A DNA stretch of 64,000 nucleotides from Ectobius pallidus (Eukaryota; Arthropoda; Insecta; Blattodea; Ectobiidae): assembly GCA_964059195.1 (NCBI GenBank), contig CAXKWD010000002.1:151297042-151361041 (forward strand), in the 5' to 3' direction. The position numbers and the translations under genes are program-made. The notes beneath the pieces were generated by a model. The model saw only the letters and a program-made list of their open reading frames with translations, made no database searches and was not told the origin of the DNA. Positions 57,236 through 64,000 of this stretch are shown here, piece by piece (the first letter of the stretch is position 1; each line of letters opens with the position of its first letter).

Positions 57236-59001
57236 TTTTATTTTATTTTCTCAACCTAACAGTCAATTATGATATGATCCTGTATTAGTCTGTTCTGGTC
57301 TGTCCAGTCAAAGAAGAATAAGTTGTTTTGTTTTTAAAGATAAACAGTAAAGACAAATGTATTGAAGAATGAAATAAAAATGTAGATCTATATCCATCTT
57401 AATAATTCTTCGTTATTTTTAATTTATTTAATTTTTAACACCTATAAAAGAATTATCAAGTTTTCTCTTACTTTTTTCTGTATTCGCCTTAAGCGATTTT
57501 ACAATGCTACTTAACCCTCTCTCTTAAATTCACTTCGACCCTTAAGTTCTTCAACCCACAATACTTTCATTTCTGGTCGTAATTCATTCAAATTCCTATC
57601 TACTTCAATTTCACTAACCCTTTCGTTGTATGATAGTTATGCTCTCTTGTTACTTACTTTTGGTTTTGTGTACATTTATGTTCCTGAATTCCCCTGAATT
57701 CTAATTTGAAGCCCATCTACACCATTTTCAGTAACTTCTATCTATCCTCCAACTTCGTGAAATTCTTTTCTGTTCTAACCTAACCGCGAATTTGAATTAT
57801 ACTTCTATACTTCCAATTTATTTCCAAAGTGAATTTCTATTAACCCGACTTTCTTTTCTCTCACTCATCTCCTACCAAATTTTCATACTTGCTCTACTCT
57901 GTTCCAAAGCTTTCTCCTATTAAATCTCTCTATTAATAAAGTAACAAAACATTAAAGGCCAGCATGCCATCCAACCATGTAGATACTCATCTGTTACCTT
58001 AACGAAAACCAAGTGGGAGGAGCCCAAATAAGGATTACTTTCATGCCCCTTATAATTTCTTCCTTACTCTCCTCGCGACCTGTCTGAAAATGAAAAAAAG
58101 TATTCATAGGCTTCTCCAGCTGAGACCAGCTACGTATTCGTTCGTGGCCCAACAACATATGAACACCCAAAGTATAGAGATTTCTTACCCACTATTTCTT
58201 TATTCCTTCCCAAATTTACTTCCTTTTTAACTTTCCCTACAGAGAGTGAAAACGTAGGACTACTGCATTACTGTTAATACACCTAACTTTGCTTATTGGT
58301 TCTGTTTTACCAATACTTATACAATCAAGATATTCATTTTCTCACCAGAAAATCTGTTCATCAGTCAAAATTTAGAATCAACAGAACTAGAATGGTAATT
58401 CAAAATATCCCGCTTCAAAAAGAAATGTCTTATATTATACTCAACAAGACGTAGACCCGTATTGCTCTTCACTCTTCCGGTTCAGTTCTTCTTCTGTCGG
58501 TGTCCGTTTTCTCGTTGGATCACATTCAAATCTAAGCATCACTTAGACTCGACCATATTCTTCTCCTTCCAGCTGATGTTCGCTATAAGCGGCCACGACA
58601 TATGCCAACCAACGCTCTTGCTCGTTCCAATCCAACAGCTATCTCCATATAGCCATCGGCCGTTGTTTCCTCGTTTAGATGGTCATCTCGGCTTGTGTTC
58701 TGACACAGAACGCCAGGCAACTCCGTCGCCACAACTGCCACTCACTCCAAGTCTCGTCAACCAACTCTTCCTTTCTGCACAAGCCTTCTCCTTCAACCTT
58801 CCAATGCTGACTCTCCCTCTCTCTTCAAGACACCAACCGTCACGTCTCATCACTTTTCCGCGCGCGCAAGCGCACTTCCTTCTTCCTGTAATTCAAACAA
58901 AACTCACACAGTATCGATAGTTTCTTTTGTTTTTTCTTGTTTAAGAATGGTTTCCTCGTGATCCATACCACTTTTTATACGTCACGAATTTGCTACGTGA
59001 C
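57236..59001. other. No gene recognised
   Basis: AT-rich, then pyrimidine-rich at 58450-58900, where a 152-codon Ser/Pro/Leu-rich frame is probably chance. TATAAAAAGTGG (complement of about 58965-58980) and TGTCACG at the right edge hint at an antisense LTR, but no target duplication supports that. Confidence 0.4.
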
Positions 59002-59609
59002 ACGGTACAAAAGGAAGCCTTTGACTCGTTAAGACGGATAATTATGAATCCACCTATTCTCAGCATTCCAGACTTCTCGAAAAGATTAGTGTTGCAGACA
59101 GATGCTTCTTCGGTGGCTTTAGCGGTAGTTTTGCTGCAGGATTTGAAAGGTGGTCGGAAACCTATAGACCTGAGAGTTCAAGAAAGGGCTTATTCTGCCT
59201 ATGAGTGGAAGCTTTGGCTGTTCTATTTGCCGTAGAGTAATTTAGGATGTACCTTGAACATACAGAGTTTGATCTTGAATCCGACTGTCAGGCACTAAGT
59301 TGGGTCTTGGCCAAACCTAGGACTACGGTTCCCGTTGGGTAGTTCGTCTCTCTGCATTTAAGTATTCGGCAAGGCACATTAGATTTTCAGTTAATGCAGT
59401 AGCTGATGAGTCATCGCGCATGTTTTCAGTTTCCCAAGATAACAAGAAAAGGGGAGATATTGAAGAAAACTCAGAACCGCTGCAGAACTCAGATGAGACC
59501 AATGGTAGTACTGCACACCTACCCTTGGGCGTTTGGGCGATGGTAATTTGGTGAATGGAATTCTGTCTGAGTTTCCTTTGGCATTTAAATCTATAGCTCT
59601 ACTTCAGGA
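59002..59609 (+). pseudogene. Gypsy RNase H and linker
   Basis: VQKEAFDSLRRIIMNPPILS, IPDFSKRLVLQTDASSVALA (first Asp) and QERAYSAYEWK are open to 59235. The domain goes on in other frames with YLEHTEFDLESDCQALSWVL, carrying the second Asp region (relatives have ETDCQAL), and AKPRTT. From about 59350 it is very degraded. It then reads HLPLGVWAM-like and ILSEFPLAFKSIALLQ before the insertion point. Confidence 0.75.
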
Positions 59610-59612
59610 TAT

Positions 59613-60825
59613 AGACACAAGTTCTTTCTGTAAAGAACAGGATTTTGAATGTTGTTCAGCCAGATTGGATTTTGACAATGATACATTTGTAATACTAACC
59701 ATTTACAGGGCACCATCAGGTAATTTCCATTATTTTGTAAATCAGTTAGAAAGGGTTCTTAATTCACTGTATAGTACTAATGTAAATATTATACTGTGTG
59801 GGGACTTTAATGTAGATTTCTCAATTGATAGTGAGAAGAAGATCAGACTGATATCTTTATTGGGTAGCTATAATCTAGATTTCATAGTAAACTTTCCAAC
59901 GAGAATTCAGAACGACTCCCAAACAACAATAGATAATATATTCATAGATATAGAAAAACATTTTAATTTTAAAGTACTTCCAATATTAAATGGATTATCA
60001 GATCATGATGCACAAATGTTAGTGCTGAACAATATTAAAGTAAATTCGAACAGTAAACATGCTCATAGTAATATGACTAGAGTAATGAATGACGATTCAA
60101 TTTTAAATTTCAAACAAGATCTTGCGAATGAAAACTGGGAATCTATGTTATCCTATGACAAAGTGGATAGTAAATTAAGAGAATTCCTAAACATAGTGTC
60201 ACGACATTTTGAGGCAAATTTTCCAAAAAAGAAAACTGCTAATTTACCTAATTCAAGGAATAACACATGGTTAACTGCTGGTATTAAAATATCATGTGCA
60301 AACAAAAGAGAGCTCTACCTAAAATATAGAACCAGTAACAACCAAACTCATAAGGAATACTATAAAAAGTATTGCAACATACTGAAGAAAGTAATCAAAG
60401 AAGCAAAAAGTAGGCATTTTTCACAAGTAATTGATAAATCAAATAATAAAGTTAAGACTGTATGGAATATAATAAAAAACGAAACAGGGAGAACAAAGGG
60501 AAACAATGATTGTACATCATTAATATACCAAGACATAAGACTAGATAATTTATCAGACATTACAAATGCTTTTAATAGTCATTTTATAAATATTGCAGAG
60601 AAATGTATTCCTATAAATAATATTAACATTAAGGCAGTAGACCTACTAACAAAATCTACAGTTTGGAACCATAGATTTCAATTGAACCTGACTTCTCACA
60701 AAGAAATTGAAAATATAATCAAGTCTCTCAAAAGTAAAAGCTCGTCTGGATGGGATGAGATAAGTAATAAGTTATTAAAAGCTGCTCATCGGAACTCAGT
60801 AAACCTCTTAGTCACATATGCAATT
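59613..60825 (+). pseudogene. ORF2 part 1: endonuclease C-terminal half and linker
   Basis: CCSARLDFDNDTFVILTIYR and APSGNFHYFVNQLERVLNSL lead to the endonuclease motif IILCGDFNVDF. Then come NFPTRIQNDSQTTIDNIF and GLSDHDAQMLVL, with the SDH motif. The N-terminal strand and catalytic Glu are missing through 5' truncation. A linker follows (NTWLTAGIKISCANKRELYL, KTVWNIIKNETGRTKGN) and ends IIKSLKSKSSSGWDEISNKL. The frame leaves the true sequence at about 60820-60830 through a single frameshift. The open frame begins upstream at 59533 inside Gypsy sequence, an artificial fusion. Confidence 0.85.
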
Positions 60826-62171
60826 GTTCATTAGAAAATGGAATATTTCCAGAAAGACTGAAGCATGCTATTGTTAAGCCCCTCTTTAAAAAAGGTGACA
60901 AAAATCTACCATCAAATTATAGACCTATATCGCTCTTAACCTCATTTTCAAAAGTTTTTGAAAAAGTCATGTACAAACGCATAATACACTATCTTAATTT
61001 GAATGACATTCTTACTTCATCTCAGTTTGGATTTAGAAGTGGCATGTCCACTGAGAATGCTACATTTCAACTTACTACAGAAATACTGGAAGCGTTAGAT
61101 AAAAAGAAATATGCTCTGGGAATTTTCTGCGACTTAGCTAAAGCGTTTGACTGTATAAATCATGAAATATTACCCCAAAAATTGGATCATTATGGGTTCG
61201 ATAATTTAACACTTAAGTGGTTCAAATCATATCTTTCTGATAGAACTCAAAAGGTAATAATAAATGGAAATGAATCTAACTTAGGGGTTGTTAAGAATGG
61301 GGTACCTCAGGGATCAATACTGGGACCTTTGCTCTTTTTAATTTTCATTAATGACTTGCCCTATAACTTAAGTGACGAATCAAAGGTATTGCTCTTCGCA
61401 GATGATACTAGTGTACTTGTAACAGGAACGTCACAAGAACATTTATCAAGGATAGCTACAAAGGCTTTTCACGAGTTAAACACATGGTTTCTAGCTAATA
61501 AAATGACACTTAATATTGATAAGACCCATTTTATACAATTTAGAACAAAAAACAGATGTATCTCAAATCTTGAAATTAATTATGGAACACAAATCATACA
61601 AGAAATTAGCAATGTAAAATTTTTAGGACTGCAAATTGACCAAAATCTTGACTGGAAGACACACATAGAAATGATAGGTCCAAAACTGAGTTCAGCGTGC
61701 TTTGCTTTAAGAATTTTGAATAATATATTAAAACAGGATGCATTACTTATGGTATATTTTGCATATTTTCACTCTGTAATGAGGTACGGGATCATATTCT
61801 GGGGCAACTCTTCCCATAGGGAGAAAATATTTAGATTACAAAAGCGGGCAATAAGAATAATATGTGGAAAGAAAAAAAGGGAATCTTGTAAACCGCTATT
61901 TGAAAAATTAAAAGTCCTCACTCTTACAGGGGAGTATATATACTCTGTTATGTGTTATGTAGTGAATAATATTGATAAATTTCAAACTAATTTTAGTGTA
62001 CACGGACGTACTACCAGAAACATGAATGATCTACACAGACCAAATAACTCGTTAAAACTCTTTCAGAAGGGTGCTTATTATTCTGCAGTACAGATATATA
62101 ACAAGCTTCCAAACAACATTAAATTCAAAGAAAAAGCAAACCTTTCAAAACAGCTGTCAAGGAATTTTTAA
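60822..62171 (+). pseudogene. ORF2 part 2: reverse transcriptase, open to the natural stop
   Basis: The frame picks up with CNCSLENGIFPERLKHAIVK and continues PLFKKGDKNLPSNYRPISLL, QFGFRSGMSTENATFQLTTE, GIFCDLAKAFDCINHEILPQ (first catalytic Asp region), VPQGSILGPLLFLIFINDLP and LLFADDTSVL, with both catalytic Asp residues. Thumb and tail follow: VKFLGLQIDQNLDWKTHIEM, GIIFWGNSSHREKIFRLQKR and FQKGAYYSAVQIYNKLPNNI. It ends at a stop at 62169-62171. There is no RNase H domain, as in CR1/Jockey. All reverse transcriptase motifs look intact. Confidence 0.9.
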
Positions 62172-62364
62172 TAACTCACACCTTCTACAATTTGGAGGAA
62201 TATTTCCAGCTTGGATAAATTTGGCAGCTTACAGTTTCTGTAGGCCTATATTATTGTTATAACATGCATGTATTTTTTGATCTGACGTGTTCTATATCCT
62301 TGAGCCCCGCTCAACACAGGATCTACAGGACGAGATATCTACATCTACATCTACATATACAGGA

Positions 62365-63500
62365 GTCGGATCCAGAGTTGAGACCTTTAATTAAGGATTT
62401 ACAAGAGGGACTTGTTAAAGCGGGTTATATCTTCAAAAAATGTGTTTGGTGTAGTGCTGGTTATGGGTCACGCGAAGAAAAATTTATCTTGCCCTCTGCC
62501 TTGGTCGACATGGAATTCAAGTTCTTTCATGAAACGCCTATGGGAGGTCACTTATGGCTTTTCAAGACCCGAGCAAAAATGCGTGAGTATTTTCTTTGGA
62601 AAGGCATGGAGTCGGATATTTAGGGCCCGCATTCGGCGTGTGACCGCTTTGCTCTAGCCAATCCTATTCAGGCAAGTAACTTGGGTTTTCTGATTTCGCA
62701 AGTCCCCAAGGCTCCCTTTGACCGGGTATTTATTGATTACGTGTGTAAGTTTCCTCGATCACGGAATGGAAATCTGTACATCCTTGGAATGGTCGACTCT
62801 TTTACCAAATTCGTTTGGCTATTTCTGGTTCGGGATGCCAACACTAGAAATATTGTTGAGTGTTGAAGATTTTTTCTTTCTTTTGTTTTCCTCGTAATTC
62901 GGTTTCCGATAATAGCAGTTATTTTGTTCCGGCTTCTTTCCGCAAGTTCTGTTTTGATTTAGGATTTAAATACTGCACCACTTCTCCTTATTATCTACAG
63001 CTGTCTTTAGCTGTACCATAATTGCTTATAATGCACAGGATCAGGCGTCTTGGGACCAGAATTTATTCTGGTTGCAATTCGCTCTTCACTCTGCCCGCCA
63101 TGAGATTCGTGGTTTTTCTCCGATCTCGTCCATGCTGGGGTTTAAACCAAGTAATCCGTTGGTCAATTTGTGGTCCATTAATGACTTGATGCCCAAACCA
63201 AATAGGGCAAAACAGGTAAAACAAATGTAGAAAAGAGCTGGTAATAACTTACAGATTTCGCATGGTAGGTCAACAGAAAGTACAATAAGCGGAGAAGATC
63301 GATTCCATTTAAAGAAGGTGATGCTGTGTTAGTTAAGAACTTTCCTAGGAGCAATGCGGCCAATAAGGTTGCGGAAGAATTGTCACAGCTCTTTTAGGCT
63401 CTTATAGGATTGTGGTTTTTTTTACTCCTGTAACGGTGTTATTAGAAATGTCAGGATGATACGCATCGTCCTAGCCATGTTTTTCACCTAAAGCCGGGTT
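62365..63500 (+). pseudogene. Gypsy integrase, broken
   Basis: SDPELRPLIKDLQEGLVKAG opens the region. FHETPMGGH supplies the His pair of the zinc finger and KTRAKMREYFLWKGMESDI leads to the Cys pair in another frame (CDRCALANP). The core begins KAPFDRVFIDYVCKFPRSRN with the first catalytic Asp, then LGMVDSFTKFVWLFLVRDAN (62681-62866). Further on the sequence reads SDNSSYF with the second Asp. The region of the third catalytic residue (Glu) is damaged by an apparent deletion near 63000-63015. Later frames hold WLQFALHSARHEIRGFSP-like and EGDAVLVKNFPRSNAANKV-like sequence. Many frameshifts are present. Confidence 0.8.
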
Positions 63501-63520
63501 TTGTTGATTTATAGGAGAGC

Positions 63521-64000
63521 TAATGTCCTTGTGATCTAGGGATTTAGGGTTGAATTAGCTATAGCTTTGGGTTTTGTTTGAGTAGATCTTTGGTATAATA
63601 AGGTTTGGTTCAATCAATAAAATACTTTGACAAAATTCCTTAAATGGATATTGGATTTGGGCTCCCTCTTACTTCTATTTGGGAGGAAGGATAGATCCAT
63701 GAATACGTTTTGATATCTTTCTGCTAATTCCTGTAAGAAGGTTGCGTTTTAAGATATTTCGACGCGGGCGGCTCACTGGTACGTCCGGAAGCCATTCAGC
63801 TGGACGTTTCGATTTGTTTCCGTTGTCAGATCGAGTTCGTGAGAATTCCCTAGGCGTCAGTTTTTTGTTCCTTTATTTTGAGAGCCCATAAAATAGCCTC
63901 ACCGTTGGGTTATTCTATAGGTCGCTAGTATTGAATTTTTAGGTAAATGTAATTATGAAAGGAATTGAAATTTCGTTGGTAGGCCGAGAAAACAGGAGAA
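63521..64000. other. No gene; possible start of a 3' LTR
   Basis: Sequence after the Gypsy integrase. A purine-rich tract plus TG-start LTR could not be fixed. The window ends here. Confidence 0.3.

Larger units (their letters stand above)
59610..62359 (+). mobile_element. Jockey/CR1-like non-LTR retrotransposon inserted in Gypsy element 2
   Basis: A 5'-truncated copy starts inside the endonuclease. Its 3' end is a TACATC-type hexamer tail (GATATCTACATCTACATCTA) preceded by GAGCCCCGCTCAACACAGGA. CAGGA flanks it (59605-59609 and 62360-62364). Only one frameshift is visible in about 2.6 kb of coding sequence, which makes it the best preserved element in the window. Confidence 0.85.
59002..63520 (+). 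mobile_element. Ty3/Gypsy element 2, 5' truncated and split by a non-LTR insertion
   Basis: RNase H (59005-59460) and a linker are followed by a break at 59605-59609 (CAGGA). The integrase region resumes at 62360 with CAGGAGTCGGATCC. Reading across the break gives ALLQ then ESDPELRPLIKDL, the normal Gypsy sequence. Reverse transcriptase and everything 5' of it is missing, so this is not the missing part of element 1. The two have different RNase H sequences. No LTR was identified, though the 3' one might begin after 63520. Confidence 0.8.

Noticed and set aside
58462..58920. 152-codon Ser/Pro/Leu-rich frame
   Set aside because: The composition reflects a pyrimidine-rich stretch. No domain is recognised.
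55034..59002. Antisense solo LTR spanning the tandem duplication
   Set aside because: TGTCACG...GTTACA ends and a TATAAAAAG word are suggestive when read on the minus strand, but there is no matching target duplication and the interior is disturbed.

Overview
The window looks like repeat-dense, AT-rich animal nuclear DNA, most likely from an insect with a large genome. Evidence for this is a split animal-type matrix metalloproteinase gene, a eukaryotic tRNA-Leu with an oligo-T stop, tRNA-derived SINEs, CR1/Jockey/R1-like non-LTR retrotransposons, Ty3/Gypsy elements, a piggyBac remnant and many triplet microsatellites at retroelement tails. There are no operons or CRISPR arrays. No intact single-copy host gene was recognised. 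The order of insect cannot be fixed from the sequence.

Layout. 1-1330: end of a 171-bp tandem repeat and a broken transposon-type gene (minus). 3.1-6.5 kb: a compound satellite with many TGACGTCA/TGACGTAA words. 8.0 kb: tRNA-Leu(UAA). 8.5 kb: a 383-bp MITE with 8-bp target duplication. 9.4-12.0 kb and 19.95-21.75 kb: two diverged copies of one segment. The first copy carries a SINE and an expanded tandem repeat. 12.0-17.3 kb: a decayed CR1/Jockey-like element with an antisense retroelement fragment inside. 21.76-23.25 kb: a matrix metalloproteinase pseudogene directly after the second segment copy. 24 kb: piggyBac remnant. 25.1-27.7 kb: two tandem arrays, one split by a retroelement fragment with a 14-bp target duplication. 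28-31.5 kb: an R1/Jockey-like element split by a 1.7-kb LTR-type insertion. 32.7-38.5 kb: a palindromic DNA transposon with arms over 1.3 kb. 40.8-44.8 kb: a retroelement fragment split by a 3.2-kb foldback element built from 177-bp repeats. 45.0-46.1 kb: another non-LTR fragment. 47.1-48.8 kb: tandem arrays. 50.9-54.9 kb: a decayed Gypsy element. 55.0-57.2 kb: a 1,078-bp tandem duplication including a small TIR element. 59.0-63.5 kb: a second Gypsy element, split by the youngest-looking non-LTR insertion (one frameshift in about 2.6 kb).

The genes do not form one pathway. The window is a stack of nested mobile elements. In several cases target duplications or interrupted reading frames show which element came first. 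The most unusual objects are the palindromic transposon, the foldback element, and the metalloproteinase relic whose cysteine-switch codons are tandemly triplicated.
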